Shown: positions 44,925 to 54,564, counted from the first letter of the stretch. The stretch: 64,000 nt of DNA from Pseudomonas graminis (GCF_013201545.1 NZ_CP053746.1:4416501-4480500); one strand, 5' to 3'. Program-made: numbers and translations. Notes: generated by a model not told the origin, from the letters alone.

Positions 44925-46961
44925 TTATTGGTTTGTGGCTTTGATGCGCCAGATACCGAACGGCTGGTAAGACGGGTCCAGGCGCATGAACTGGTACTTG
45001 CCATACCAGGTCCAGGAATGCCCGGTCATCAAGTCTTCGCCCAAGGTCGCGGCATCATCAGGCAGGCCCATTTCCCACAGTGGCAGCTCGAACGTCGCTT
45101 CCTGCACGTTGCGCGGATCGAGGTTCACGGCAACCAGAATGAAGTTGCTGCCATCCGCGGTGCGCTTGCCGAAGTACAGGATGTTGTCGTTGTACGCGGT
45201 GTATATCTTCAGGCCCAAATGCGTCTGCAGCGCCGGATTCTGACGGCGAATGCGGTTCAGCTGGGCGATCTCGGCAATGATGTTGCCGGGTGCGGTGAAA
45301 TCGCGAGGACGGATTTCGTACTTCTCTGAATCCAGGTATTCCTCTTTGCCTGGCACCGGCGCTGATTCACACAGTTCGAAGCCCGAATACATGCCCCACA
45401 AGCCTGAACCCATGGTCGCCAGCGCCGCGCGGATCAGGAAGCCCGGGCGCCCTGAATCGTGCAGGAACGGCGGGTTGATGTCCGGCGTGTTGACGAAGAA
45501 ATTCGGGCGGTAGCACTCGCGCCATGGCGACTCGTTAAGCTGAGTGAAGTACTCGCTCAGCTCGGCCTTGGTGTTGCGCCAAGTGAAATAGGTGTAGCTC
45601 TGGGAATAACCGACCTTGCCCAGGCGCGCCATCATCGCCGGCTTGGTGAAGGCTTCAGCCAGGAACATGACCTCCGGGTGCTTGCTGCGCACGTCAGCAA
45701 TCATCCATTGCCAGAACGGCAGCGGCTTGGTGTGCGGGTTGTCGACGCGGAAGATCTTCACGCCCTCCTTCACCCAGCCGAGGATCACGTCACGCAGCTC
45801 GGTCCACAGGCCCGGAATCGCGTCCGGCGCATAGAAGTCGACGTTGACGATGTCCTGGTATTTCTTCGGCGGGTTTTCCGCATAACGGATGGTGCCGTCC
45901 GGACGCCACGAGAACCAGCCCGGGTGTTCCTTGAGCCACAGGTGGTCCTGGGAGCACTGGATGGCGAAATCCAGGGCGATTTCCAGGCCGTGTTCAGCCG
46001 CTGCGGCGACCAGTTCGCGGAAGTCCTCGCGGGTACCCAATTGCGGGTGAATCGCGTCATGCCCCCCCTCCTCGCTGCCGATGGCGTAGGGGCTGCCCAC
46101 ATCATCCGGCCCGGCGGTCAGGGAGTTGTTAGGGCCTTTGCGGTGAGCGCGGCCGATCGGGTGGATCGGCGGGAAGTACAGCACGTCGAAGCCCATGTCG
46201 CGAATCATCGGCAGGCGCGAGTGGACGTCCTTGAAAGTGCCGTGGCGCTTTTTGTCGTCGGTGATCGAGCGCGGGAACAGCTCGTACCAGCTGGCGAACT
46301 GAGCCAGCTCACGTTCGACGTCCAGCGGGAATTCCAGGCTGCGGCTGAGGAACGCGTGGTTATCCGCCTTCGCCATAATGGCAGCGGCTTCACTGCTCAA
46401 CAGCAAAGCGACTTTGGCCTCGTTTTCCGTAGCTTCACCGAGGCGCTTGATCAGGCTGTCGAGCTGGCCGCGCAATTCCAGGGTGCTGCGCTCGGCGGCG
46501 TGCACCAGGTGCAGGCGCCCTTCTTCCAGCTCCAGATCGATGGTCACGCCAGCAGCGTATTTCTTTTCCAGCTCGTAGCGGTAGCTGCCGAACTGATCGA
46601 TCCAGGCTTCAAGGCGATAGACATAGCGGGTAAAGGTCGGCGGGGTGAATTCGCCCACCCAGCTGTCGTTGCCCAGCTCGCGCATGGGCACCGACTGCCA
46701 TTCTTCATCGTCAACGGCACGGTAGACGATACGTACGGCCATCTTGTCGTGGCCGTCCGCGTAGATTTTGCTGGTGACCGTGACCGGCTGACCGACAACG
46801 GCCTTGGCCGCCAGCTGACCGTTATCGATCACCGGCTGGGTGTCCTCGATCACGATCCGCGGCAGCTGCAAGGCTTGGGTCAGGGGTATCGGGTGGATAG
46901 AGTGGAGAACATCGTTGGCCAGGGAATCCGGACCGTACGGCTGATCAGCAGTATCATTCAT
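44925..46961 (-). CDS. glgE: Alpha-1,4-glucan:maltose-1-phosphate maltosyltransferase GlgE
   Basis: GH13_3 enzyme that extends alpha-glucans using maltose-1-phosphate. 678 residues from ATG 46961 (MNDTADQPYGPDSLAND) with a GAGGAG box. The N-terminal beta-sandwich (about 30-140) is followed by a barrel in which Asp407 (KIFRVDNPHT) is the expected nucleophile and Glu436 (MFLAEAFTKP) the acid/base. It is the first gene of the operon glgE-treS/mak-glgB, so trehalose can be turned into branched alpha-glucan without ADP-glucose. In Pseudomonas this pathway is tied to osmotic and desiccation tolerance. Confidence 0.95.
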   Translation of the reverse strand: MNDTADQPYGPDSLANDVLHSIHPIPLTQALQLPRIVIEDTQPVIDNGQLAAKAVVGQPVTVTSKIYADGHDKMAVRIVYRAVDDEEWQSVPMRELGNDSWVGEFTPPTFTRYVYRLEAWIDQFGSYRYELEKKYAAGVTIDLELEEGRLHLVHAAERSTLELRGQLDSLIKRLGEATENEAKVALLLSSEAAAIMAKADNHAFLSRSLEFPLDVERELAQFASWYELFPRSITDDKKRHGTFKDVHSRLPMIRDMGFDVLYFPPIHPIGRAHRKGPNNSLTAGPDDVGSPYAIGSEEGGHDAIHPQLGTREDFRELVAAAAEHGLEIALDFAIQCSQDHLWLKEHPGWFSWRPDGTIRYAENPPKKYQDIVNVDFYAPDAIPGLWTELRDVILGWVKEGVKIFRVDNPHTKPLPFWQWMIADVRSKHPEVMFLAEAFTKPAMMARLGKVGYSQSYTYFTWRNTKAELSEYFTQLNESPWRECYRPNFFVNTPDINPPFLHDSGRPGFLIRAALATMGSGLWGMYSGFELCESAPVPGKEEYLDSEKYEIRPRDFTAPGNIIAEIAQLNRIRRQNPALQTHLGLKIYTAYNDNILYFGKRTADGSNFILVAVNLDPRNVQEATFELPLWEMGLPDDAATLGEDLMTGHSWTWYGKYQFMRLDPSYQPFGIWRIKATNQ

Positions 46962-47300
46962 CGAGCATCACTCCTCACGCCCAGGGACGCCCACCGTGGG
47001 GCGTCCATTGCTTCAGCGTCTTTGTCCATAACATAAGAGAGAGCCACGGGATCAACGCATCCGGACGTGGCAGCATAGGTTCCGAACGCCAGCGTCGGGC
47101 AAAAGTTCAAACAGCTTGCGTGACGTTTGATCAGGCCACCGCGGCCATAATGGCAGGCCAAGTGCTCCGGCGCCGCGGGGTGACCGCGCGGATTGAGTGA
47201 ATCATTGTCAGGGCGCTGCGGTCGACATGTTTGCGTGATGGCAGGTGTGTGCCGCGTCACCTGACACGCCCCTCTCAACGAACCCAAGGAAGCGACGACC
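46962..47300. other. Promoter and leader region of the glgE operon
   Basis: No protein-coding gene is supported on either strand. A perfect 8-bp hairpin lies at 46985-47006 (GGACGCCC/GGGCGTCC, loop ACCGTG), starting 24 bases upstream of the glgE start codon, so it would be in the mRNA leader and close to the ribosome site. The rest should contain the divergent promoters for glgE and for the small ORF at 47301. Confidence 0.5.
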
Positions 47301-47477
47301 ATGAGCATTCCCGTGCCCGCAGAAACGCCCGATCCGAACATAGACGATCCCGAACTGCCAGTGCCCAAGCCCGAGGAGCCACCTTCCCCGCTCATGCCTC
47401 CGGTGATCGAGCCGCCGGTAGGTGATCCGCCGAGCGGCGAGCCCCCGGCGATTCTGGATGACACGTTTCCTGAGTGA
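47301..47477 (+). CDS. Proline-rich 58-residue protein
   Basis: ATG 47301 preceded by AAGGAAG and closed by TGA at 47475-47477. The product (MSIPVPAETPDPNIDDPELP..., ending FPE) is about one third proline with many Asp/Glu and no Cys or aromatic residue except one Phe, so it must be extended or disordered. There is no signal peptide. It stands alone between the divergent glgE operon and a REP cluster. No family is recognised. Codon third positions are G/C-rich as in real genes here. Confidence 0.6.
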   Translation: MSIPVPAETPDPNIDDPELPVPKPEEPPSPLMPPVIEPPVGDPPSGEPPAILDDTFPE

Positions 47478-47500
47478 TTCCTTGACCCGACGCGGTGTTG

Positions 47501-47630
47501 TAGGACTGGCTTCAGCCGGGAAGCTTTTAGACAGCATGCCGCGATGTTGAGGGTGCGCAAACTGGCCTATTCCCGGCTAAAGCCGGTCCCACAATGCGCG
47601 TGTTCCTGTAGGACTGGCTTTAGCCGGGAA
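47501..47630. repeat. Cluster of three REP elements
   Basis: Copies at 47501-47522 (TAGGACTGGCTTCAGCCGGG), 47570-47593 (TTCCCGGCTAAAGCCGGTCC) and 47607-47630 (TGTAGGACTGGCTTTAGCCG), with the middle one inverted. Each forms a CCGGCT/AGCCGG hairpin. The copy at 34895 belongs to the same family. They lie between the proline-rich ORF and the mgtC-like gene. Confidence 0.8.
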
Positions 47631-47674
47631 TAGCTCGGTAGACACACCCTCGGTCTTGCCGAATGACCGCTGGC

Positions 47675-48220
47675 TCACGGCTCCTGCGCATCGCCACCGG
47701 TGCGGCGGGCCGGGTCCTTGGCGCGTTCTTCCGGCGATTCAAAGCGCCTCACAATCCGCGGCATCAGACTGAAAATCCCCAGCGCCAGCAATGTGCTCAG
47801 CACCGCCGTCATTTCCCTGCCCATTCCCGCCGCGATACCGATGGCCGCCGTCATCCACAGGCCGGCTGCCGTGGTCAGGCCCTTCACTTGTGTCGCATTG
47901 AGAGCATCGCCCTTGAGGATGGTCCCGGCTCCGAGAAAGCCGATCCCCGCGACAATCCCCTGCACTACCCGGCTGAGTGCGGCGTCGTCGGCACCGGCCA
48001 TACGGGGCACCAGCACAAATAATGCGGCGCCCATGCACACCAGCATGTGGGTGCGAACCCCGGCGGCCTTGCCCTTGTGCTCCCGCTCGAAACCCAGAAT
48101 CCCGCCCAGCAGGGCCGCGATCACCAGGCGTATGGTCACGCGGGTGATCTGCCCGGCATCCGTGATATCAGAAAACTCGGCCTGCAGTGTTTCTACGACT
48201 TCTTCCCACCAGGCATTCAT
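47675..48220 (-). CDS. MgtC/SapB-family membrane protein
   Basis: 181 residues from ATG 48220, which has an AGGGGG box nine bases upstream; an ATG at 48238 is in frame. The membrane part has about five helices and the family motif LGGILGFEREHKGKAAGVRTHMLVCMGAALF (landmarks GFERE and AGVRTHM), followed by GIGFLGAGTIL. MgtC proteins help growth in low magnesium or inside host cells and can inhibit ATP synthase; this smaller SapB-like member lacks the long MgtC C-terminal domain. Divergent from the MocR-type gene. Confidence 0.88.
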   Translation of the reverse strand: MNAWWEEVVETLQAEFSDITDAGQITRVTIRLVIAALLGGILGFEREHKGKAAGVRTHMLVCMGAALFVLVPRMAGADDAALSRVVQGIVAGIGFLGAGTILKGDALNATQVKGLTTAAGLWMTAAIGIAAGMGREMTAVLSTLLALGIFSLMPRIVRRFESPEERAKDPARRTGGDAQEP

Positions 48221-48452
48221 CAGTGCATTCCCCCTCATTCACCGTCAGTGCGGTATGGACCGCAGCGCGGTTCGAGAGTGCAGGAAGCCTTATCGAGCCC
48301 TGGCGCCTGATCCGGTTGTTGTGCGCCAATCTGCATCTGTACTAATCCGCGCGTCGCGAGCATATTTCGACACTGCAAACGGGTCGTCCGCCCTTCCGCT
48401 GGCCGGCCATGCATGGCTGCTGCAGCCTAAAGCCACTCTGCACGAGCCCACC

Positions 48453-49889
48453 ATGAAGCGTTATGAAAAGTTTGCCGATGACATTGCCGAGCTGATTCGC
48501 ACTGGGGTGCTGGCTGCAGGTCAGCGCGTGCCGTCGGTGCGCTATGCCAGCCAGACCCACGGCATCAGCCCGTCGACGGTGTTCCAGGCCTATTATCTGC
48601 TGGAGCGGCGGGGTCTGATCCGGGCGCGCCCGCGTTCAGGCTACTTCGTCAACGACAGCGTCCGCCTGCAAGGCTTGGGCGATCCGGCGCCGGAGCAGGA
48701 TGCGCGCCCTGCGCCCCAAGTGAGCGAATCCACCGAAGTCGACGTCAGCGACCTGGTGTTCTCGGTGCTTGAATCGATCAAGGACCCGAACATCGTGTCA
48801 TTCGGCTCCGCCTTTCCCAGCGCCGGGCTGTTCCCGCTGCAGCGCCTGGCCCGCTCTCTCGCCAGCGCCACCCGCGACATGGACCCCAGCATGGTGGTCA
48901 GCGACCTCTCACCCGGCAATCCGGCCCTGCGCCGGCAGATCGCGCTGCGTTACATGGTCTCCGGGCAGATGTTGCCCATGGACGAACTGTTGATCACCAA
49001 CGGCGCCCTCGAGGCCCTGAATCTGTGCCTGCAAGCGGTGACCGAGCCCGGTGATCTGGTGGCCATCGAGGCCCCGGCATTCTACGCCTGCCTGCAGGTG
49101 CTCGAACGGCTCAAGCTCAAAGCGGTGGAAATTCCGGTGCACCCGCAACAGGGCATTGACCTGGCGGTGCTGGAACAGGCGCTGGAGCGTTACCCGATCA
49201 AGGCCTGCTGGAGCATGACGAGTTTCCAGAACCCGACCGGGGCGACGGTGCCCGAGTTGCGCAAACGGGAGCTGGTCGAGCTTTTGCGCAGGCATGAAGT
49301 GCCGCTGATCGAGGATGACGTCTACGCCGAGCTGTATTACGGCCAGCACGCGCCGAAACCGGCGAAGGCGTTTGACACCGAAGGTTTGGTGCTGCATTGC
49401 GGCTCGTTCGCCAAGAGCCTCGCGCCTGGTTATCGGGTGGGATGGGTGGCCGCCGGGCGTTATGCGCAGAAGGTCGAGCGGCTGAAAATCATGACCTCGC
49501 TGTGCGCCTCAATGCCCGCCCAGGCCGCCATTGCCGATTACCTGCAGCACGGCGGTTACGACCGCCACCTGCGCAAGTTGCGCCACAGCCTGGAAGATCA
49601 GCAGCGCGCGATGCTTGGCGCCATCGCCCGGCACTTCCCCGCGCAGACCCGCGTCAGCCAGCCCACCGGCGGGTATTTCCTGTGGGTTGAACTGCCGGAA
49701 CAGATCGACTCGCTCAAGGTGTTCCAGGCCGCACTCGCCCAGGGCATCAGCATCGCGCCCGGGCCGATGTTCTCGCCAACGCGGCGCTTCAAACACTTCA
49801 TCCGCTTGAACTACGGCAGCCCTTGGGGTGAAACGTCTGAACGGGCGATGGAGACGCTGGGGAAGATCATTCGCTCGATGATGGGTTAG
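48453..49889 (+). CDS. MocR/PdxR-type GntR regulator with aminotransferase domain
   Basis: 478 residues from ATG 48453; the long ORF extension upstream is not real. The first ~75 residues are a GntR winged helix (LIRTGVLAAGQRVPSVRYASQTHGISPSTVFQAYYLLERRG, landmarks PSVR and SPSTV). A linker is followed by a fold type I aminotransferase-like domain (about 105-478) with the expected PLP-binding Lys321 in HCGSFAKSLAPGYRVGW and SFQNPTGATVP. MocR proteins use PLP or an amino acid as effector and often regulate a neighbouring gene. The divergent mgtC-like gene is the only candidate here. Confidence 0.9.
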   Translation: MKRYEKFADDIAELIRTGVLAAGQRVPSVRYASQTHGISPSTVFQAYYLLERRGLIRARPRSGYFVNDSVRLQGLGDPAPEQDARPAPQVSESTEVDVSDLVFSVLESIKDPNIVSFGSAFPSAGLFPLQRLARSLASATRDMDPSMVVSDLSPGNPALRRQIALRYMVSGQMLPMDELLITNGALEALNLCLQAVTEPGDLVAIEAPAFYACLQVLERLKLKAVEIPVHPQQGIDLAVLEQALERYPIKACWSMTSFQNPTGATVPELRKRELVELLRRHEVPLIEDDVYAELYYGQHAPKPAKAFDTEGLVLHCGSFAKSLAPGYRVGWVAAGRYAQKVERLKIMTSLCASMPAQAAIADYLQHGGYDRHLRKLRHSLEDQQRAMLGAIARHFPAQTRVSQPTGGYFLWVELPEQIDSLKVFQAALAQGISIAPGPMFSPTRRFKHFIRLNYGSPWGETSERAMETLGKIIRSMMG

Positions 49890-49898
49890 CCATTGCGA

Positions 49899-49990
49899 GT
49901 GTGGTGAGCTTGCCCGCTAAGGCCTGCTTTCAGCCTCCAGAGCATTGGCTGAATGTTCCGGCCCCTTTGTGGGCAAGCTCATTCCCACAG
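49899..49990. repeat. Inverted repeat pair of REP type
   Basis: GTGTGGTGAGCTTGCCCGC at 49899-49917 and the inverted GTGGGCAAGCTCATTCCCAC near 49969-49988 form the outer arms of a REPIN-like element in the gap after the MocR-type gene. Confidence 0.6.
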
Positions 49991-50063
49991 GTTCGACGCA
50001 CTGATCGGGATAGCAAGTCGACGCACCTCTTTGGGGATGAAGCGGGTGAGTCAGGGGTATCAC

Positions 50064-50809
50064 CTAGCGACCGCCGCCCAGGTCGATGAACGAACCCGTC
50101 GAATAAGACGCCTTGTCGGACAGCAGCCACAAAATCGCTTCCGCCACTTCATCGGCCAGTCCGCCACGGCCCATGGGAATGGTCGGCTCCAGCTTGCTGA
50201 CACGGTGGGGGTCGCCGCTCAGGGCGTGGAATTCGGTGAAAATGTAACCGGGGCGTACGGCATTGACTCGTACGCCCTCGCCCGCGACTTCCTTGGCCAG
50301 CCCGACCGTGAAGGTATCCAGCGCGCCTTTGGACGCCGCGTAATCCACATACTCGCCGGGGGAGCCGAGCCGTGCGGCCACGGACGACACGTTGACAATG
50401 CTGCCGCCGCGACCGCCATGGCGAGGCAGCATACGCAGCAGCGCGTGTTTGCTGCACAGCATCGGCCCGACGACGTTGCTCATCATGATCTTCAGCAGAC
50501 GAAATTCGGACATCGTGTCCAGCCGCGAGGCCTCGCCCACCGTGCCGGCGTTATTGACCAATGCAGTGATCCGCCCCAGCTCCGAATCGACCCGGCCAAA
50601 GAGCCGAATGATTTCGTCCTCGTTGCTGACGTCTGCCTGCACCGCAATGGCATGCCCACCCGTTTCGCGAATCTGCCCGCACAGCCGCTCGGCCGACGCG
50701 TGATCAGACAGATAGTTGATGCACACGCGATAACCCTGCGCCGCTGCCAGAACCGCCGTCGCGGCCCGATGCCCCGGGAGCCGCCCGTGATGAGGAGATT
50801 TTTATCCAT
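50064..50809 (-). pseudogene. Short-chain dehydrogenase gene with a frameshift near its start
   Basis: The N-terminus MDKNLLITGGSRGIG (ATG 50809) lies in one frame and the rest, from about RVCINYLSDHASAERL to the end SFIDLGGGR, lies in another. The frames join if one base is added in the run GGGCC around 50763-50766, restoring TGGSRGIGAATAVLAAAQGY. All SDR landmarks are then present: NNAG, the catalytic YVDYAASK and the glycine-rich nucleotide motif. So this is either a recent pseudogene or a one-base sequencing error in a GC run. The nearest in-frame start of the long ORF (50726) would lack the cofactor motif. Confidence 0.85.
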
Positions 50810-50857
50810 AAACGTTCCCAGTCGATCATTGCGTAGAGGTGGGGTGGGCATTAACAC

Positions 50858-52948
50858 TCAATTGGTGATTTCGCTGAGTCGACGCCGGCAGGCTTCAATG
50901 TCCGCCATGAAGCGCTCGGCCGGCAGCGGATGACCCAACAGAAAACCCTGCAACGAGTCACAACCCAGTCGCGTGAGAAAACTTTGCTGGCTGGCGGTCT
51001 CGACACCCTCTGCGACGATGCGCAGGTTCAGGGCCTGGCCCAGCGCAACGATGGCCGAGACAATGGCGGCGTCATCGCTGTCGTCTTCCAGATCGCGGAC
51101 GAAACCGCGGTCGATCTTCAACTCGTTGGCCGGCAGGCGCTTGAGGTACATGAGGCTGGAATAACCGGTGCCGAAATCGTCGATGGACAGGTCAACGTCC
51201 ATGTCCGACAGCTTCTGCAGCACGGTCATGCTGGCGTCGGCGTCACTCATGGCAGTGGTTTCGGTGATTTCCAGGGTCAGGCAATTGGCCGGCAGCCCAT
51301 GGGTGGCCAGTGCGTCTGTGACGGTTTCGACCAGCCCGACGTGACTGAACTGCAACGCCGACAGGTTCACCGCGATGCGCCAGTCGGTGTAGCCAGCGTC
51401 GTACCAGCGCTTCATCTGCCGGCAGGCCTCGTTCAGTACCCACTCGCCGATCGGGATGATCAACCCGGTTTTTTCCGCCAGACCCATGAATGTATCCGGC
51501 ATCAGCAGCCCGAGCTGCGGATGATTCCAGCGCATCAATGCCTCGGCACCGATCGGCCGGTGGGTGCCTGCAGAGAACTTTGGCTGGTAATGCAGGCAGA
51601 ACTGCCCTTCGCGCAGCGCCAGGCGCAGGTCCTGCAACAGCTGCAACTGATTGCGCGCGTTGGTGTTCATCGACGCGTCGAAGAAGCTGTAGCCGTTCTT
51701 CCCGGCGCTCTTGGCGTGGTACATGGCGGCGTCGGCGTTCATCAGCAGTTCCTGCTGGGTGCGGCCGTTGCCCGGGTACAGGCTGATGCCGATGCTCACC
51801 GTCACCTGAAGGTCATGTTCCTGCACGCTGAACGGCTGGCTGACCAGGGCTACCTGACGCGAGGCGACGCTGACCGCTTCTTCGCCATCATCCAGTTCGA
51901 CCAGCAGCACAAATTCATCGCCGCCGATGCGCGCCAGGGTGTCGTGGCGATGGAAGTTTTCGCGCATCCGCACGGCCACCGCCCGCAGGAGCTGGTCGCC
52001 GACGTGATGGCCGAATGCGTCGTTGACCGGTTTGAAGCCGTCCAGATCCAGAAACATCAGCGCGAACATGCCGCCCTGAGCGTCCACTTTGTGCATGGCC
52101 TGATCAATGCGATCGGCCAGCAGAATGCGGTTAGGCAACCCGGTGAGGTTGTCGTGCAGGGCCAGTTGCGTCAGCTCGCGATTGGCTTCTTTCAGCGACA
52201 GCGACAATTGGGCAGTACGCGCCGCCATGCGCGCATCCAGTACGGAGGTCAACAAGGTAATGCCCAGCACCGTGAGGCTGGCGATCAATACCAGCTTGTC
52301 CAGACCGTCGGGAAGCAAGCCACCGGGAATCGCGCCGCAGAAACTGCCGGCCGGGAAGTTGGCGGCGGTCATGGCGGTGTAGTGCATGCCGAGGATGGCG
52401 AAGCCCATGATCACCGCCGCGCCGCTGCGGGCCAGACGCACGTAAGGGGTTTCCTTGCGCAGCCGCACGGCGATGCTTAGCGCTGCGGCTGACGCGGTGA
52501 CGGCAATCACCAGCGACAGGCCGAACAAGGTGGGGTCGTAGTCGATGCCCGGCTGCATGCGCATTGCCGCCATGCCGGTGTAATGCATGGTGCTGCTGCC
52601 CAGGCCCATGACGAATGCGCCGAGGACAATGTTCAACACGGGAACGCGATCGTGACTGACCAGCCACAACGCAAGACCGGAAGTAAAGATGGTGATCAGC
52701 AGCGACAGCAGTGTCAGCGGGATGTCGTACGCCAGCGGGATGGGCAGCGTGAACGCAAGCATGCCGATGAAATGCATGGACCAGATGCCGACACCCATCG
52801 ACAGCGCGCCGCCGCACACCCACAGCATTCGTGCCCGACCGCTGGCCGAGGCAATGCGCCCCGCCAGATCAAGGGTCGTATAGGACGCGAGAATCGCTAC
52901 CAGGACTGAAATCAGAACCAGCGAGTAGGTGTAATGGCCTATCAACAT
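50858..52948 (-). CDS. MHYT-GGDEF-EAL membrane cyclic-di-GMP protein
   Basis: 696 residues. The N-terminal ~240 residues form seven helices of the MHYT sensor, with the repeated His motifs WSMHFIGM, STMHYTGM and GMHYTAMT, thought to bind copper and sense gases such as oxygen, CO or NO. The GGDEF domain (GGDEF near residue 343) lacks an RxxD inhibitory site (the position reads HRHD), and the EAL domain begins with EALMRW near residue 468. Both catalytic signatures are intact. The start is 52948 (MLIGHYTYSLVL). Monocistronic, upstream of the frameshifted SDR on the same strand. Confidence 0.92.
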   Translation of the reverse strand: MLIGHYTYSLVLISVLVAILASYTTLDLAGRIASASGRARMLWVCGGALSMGVGIWSMHFIGMLAFTLPIPLAYDIPLTLLSLLITIFTSGLALWLVSHDRVPVLNIVLGAFVMGLGSSTMHYTGMAAMRMQPGIDYDPTLFGLSLVIAVTASAAALSIAVRLRKETPYVRLARSGAAVIMGFAILGMHYTAMTAANFPAGSFCGAIPGGLLPDGLDKLVLIASLTVLGITLLTSVLDARMAARTAQLSLSLKEANRELTQLALHDNLTGLPNRILLADRIDQAMHKVDAQGGMFALMFLDLDGFKPVNDAFGHHVGDQLLRAVAVRMRENFHRHDTLARIGGDEFVLLVELDDGEEAVSVASRQVALVSQPFSVQEHDLQVTVSIGISLYPGNGRTQQELLMNADAAMYHAKSAGKNGYSFFDASMNTNARNQLQLLQDLRLALREGQFCLHYQPKFSAGTHRPIGAEALMRWNHPQLGLLMPDTFMGLAEKTGLIIPIGEWVLNEACRQMKRWYDAGYTDWRIAVNLSALQFSHVGLVETVTDALATHGLPANCLTLEITETTAMSDADASMTVLQKLSDMDVDLSIDDFGTGYSSLMYLKRLPANELKIDRGFVRDLEDDSDDAAIVSAIVALGQALNLRIVAEGVETASQQSFLTRLGCDSLQGFLLGHPLPAERFMADIEACRRRLSEITN

Positions 52949-53073
52949 GGGCTGGCCCTTGGCTCAACGGAATTCGGCTTTTCAGCCCTGATGAATGGGG
53001 CGGCGATTGTACCGAAATTCGCGAAAAAGTCCCGACACTCCGTCGCAAAGATGGCACATCGCTACGCAAGCAC

Positions 53074-54564
53074 CTAGCGCTCCGATATGTCCTTGCCCGG
53101 CGTCAGCCCGGTCGCCACGTCCCAGCCACCGCCGAGTGCCGCGATCAGTTGTGCGCTGGCGACCAGCCGGCTTTCCAGCACGTTCAGCACGCTGCGTTCG
53201 TTGCTCAAGGCCGTGGTCTGCACGTTGACCACGTCCAGATAACCGATCAGCCCGGCTTTGTACTGGTTGTTGGTCAGGCGCAACGAATCACGCGCCGATT
53301 GCAGGGCCTCGTCACGCACGCCCGCTTCCTGCTCATACACGCGCAGCTGCGCCATGTAGTCCTCGACCTCCTTGAAACCGTCGAGCACGGTCTGGCGGTA
53401 CTGGGCGACGGTCTGGTCGTAGACGGCTTCGGTGCGGTCCACTTCAGCAGCGCGCTGGCCGCCATCGAACAGGGTCATCGCCAACTGCGGGCCGACCGAC
53501 CAGAAGCGGTTGGGCAGGGAAATCCAGTTGCTGACCGTGCTGCTGCTGTAACCACCGCTCATGCTCAGGGTCAGGTCCGGGTAATACGCGGCCTTGGCCA
53601 CGCCGATATTGGCGTTGGCGGTCATCACCGATCGCTCGGCAGCGGCGATGTCCGGGCGGCGCTCAAGCAATTGCGACGGCAGCTGCGCCGGGATCTGCGG
53701 CACCGCCGGAATCGACGTTGTGGCCGCGAGGCTGAAGTCCGCCGGCGCCTGGCCCATCAGCACGGCAATCGCGTTTTCGAACTGGGCGCGCTGCCATTGC
53801 AGGTCGATCAGGTCGGCCTGGGTGCTCTTGAGTTGCGTCTGCGCCTGGGCGGTGGCATCACGGCCGGAAATCCCGGCGCGGTACTGGTTCTGGGTCATGG
53901 TCAGCGAGCGCTGGTAGGCATCGACCGTTGCTTCGAGCAAACGTTTCTGCTCGTCGATTACCCGCAGTTGCAGGTAGCTCTGCACCAGTTGAGACTGCAG
54001 GCTCAGGCGCATCGACGCCAGATCGGCGAGGCTGGCCTGGGCGCTGGCCTTGTCGGCTTCCAGGCCACGGCGCAACTTGCCCCACACGTCGGCTTCCCAG
54101 CTCACGCCCAACTGTGCGTTGTAGGTGTCCCGGATGCCGCTGCTGGAACTGCTCAGGCTCGAACTGCTGCTGCCGGTGCCCTGGCTTGAGCGGTTTTTGC
54201 TGGTGGTCAGGCCCAGGGTCGGAAAAAACGCGCCACGCGCACTGCGCACCAGTGCCGCAGCCTGCCGGTACTGCGCCTCGTATTGCGCCACGGTCTGGTT
54301 GGACGTGTTGAGCTTCTCGACCAGGGCGTTGAGCTGGGCGTCGCCATAGATTTCCCACCACGCGCCGCGCGCTATCGCATCACTCGGGTTGGCCTGGGTC
54401 CAGCCCTCGGCTTGCTTGAAGTGCGCCGGGGTCGGCATGTCCGGCGTCTGGTAATCGGGGCCGACGGCACAGGCACTCAGCAGCAGCGCGCACAGGGCCA
54501 CGCCGAAGCTCCGGCGAAACGGCAACGTCCGCTGCAGGTCAGGCGTTTTCATCGAGTCGTTCAT
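53074..54564 (-). CDS. opmB: Outer-membrane efflux lipoprotein of the OprM/TolC family
   Basis: 496 residues from ATG 54564, which overlaps the muxC stop by four bases; the ORF upstream of this belongs to another frame of muxC. The lipobox LLSAC (Cys32) is followed by the NodT-type start AVGPDYQTPD. Two OEP repeats form the outer channel and periplasmic tunnel; landmarks are WWEIYGDAQLNALVEK and the RRPDIAAAERSVMTANANIG motif of the second half. A Ser-rich stretch (SSSSLSSSSS) lies in an outer loop. It completes the four-gene pump. Confidence 0.92.
   Translation of the reverse strand: MNDSMKTPDLQRTLPFRRSFGVALCALLLSACAVGPDYQTPDMPTPAHFKQAEGWTQANPSDAIARGAWWEIYGDAQLNALVEKLNTSNQTVAQYEAQYRQAAALVRSARGAFFPTLGLTTSKNRSSQGTGSSSSSLSSSSSGIRDTYNAQLGVSWEADVWGKLRRGLEADKASAQASLADLASMRLSLQSQLVQSYLQLRVIDEQKRLLEATVDAYQRSLTMTQNQYRAGISGRDATAQAQTQLKSTQADLIDLQWQRAQFENAIAVLMGQAPADFSLAATTSIPAVPQIPAQLPSQLLERRPDIAAAERSVMTANANIGVAKAAYYPDLTLSMSGGYSSSTVSNWISLPNRFWSVGPQLAMTLFDGGQRAAEVDRTEAVYDQTVAQYRQTVLDGFKEVEDYMAQLRVYEQEAGVRDEALQSARDSLRLTNNQYKAGLIGYLDVVNVQTTALSNERSVLNVLESRLVASAQLIAALGGGWDVATGLTPGKDISER

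Noticed and set aside
46958..47560. 200-residue minus-strand ORF rich in GGS repeats
   Set aside because: The Gly/Ser repeats are the antisense image of the proline-rich ORF at 47301, and the frame runs through a REP element.
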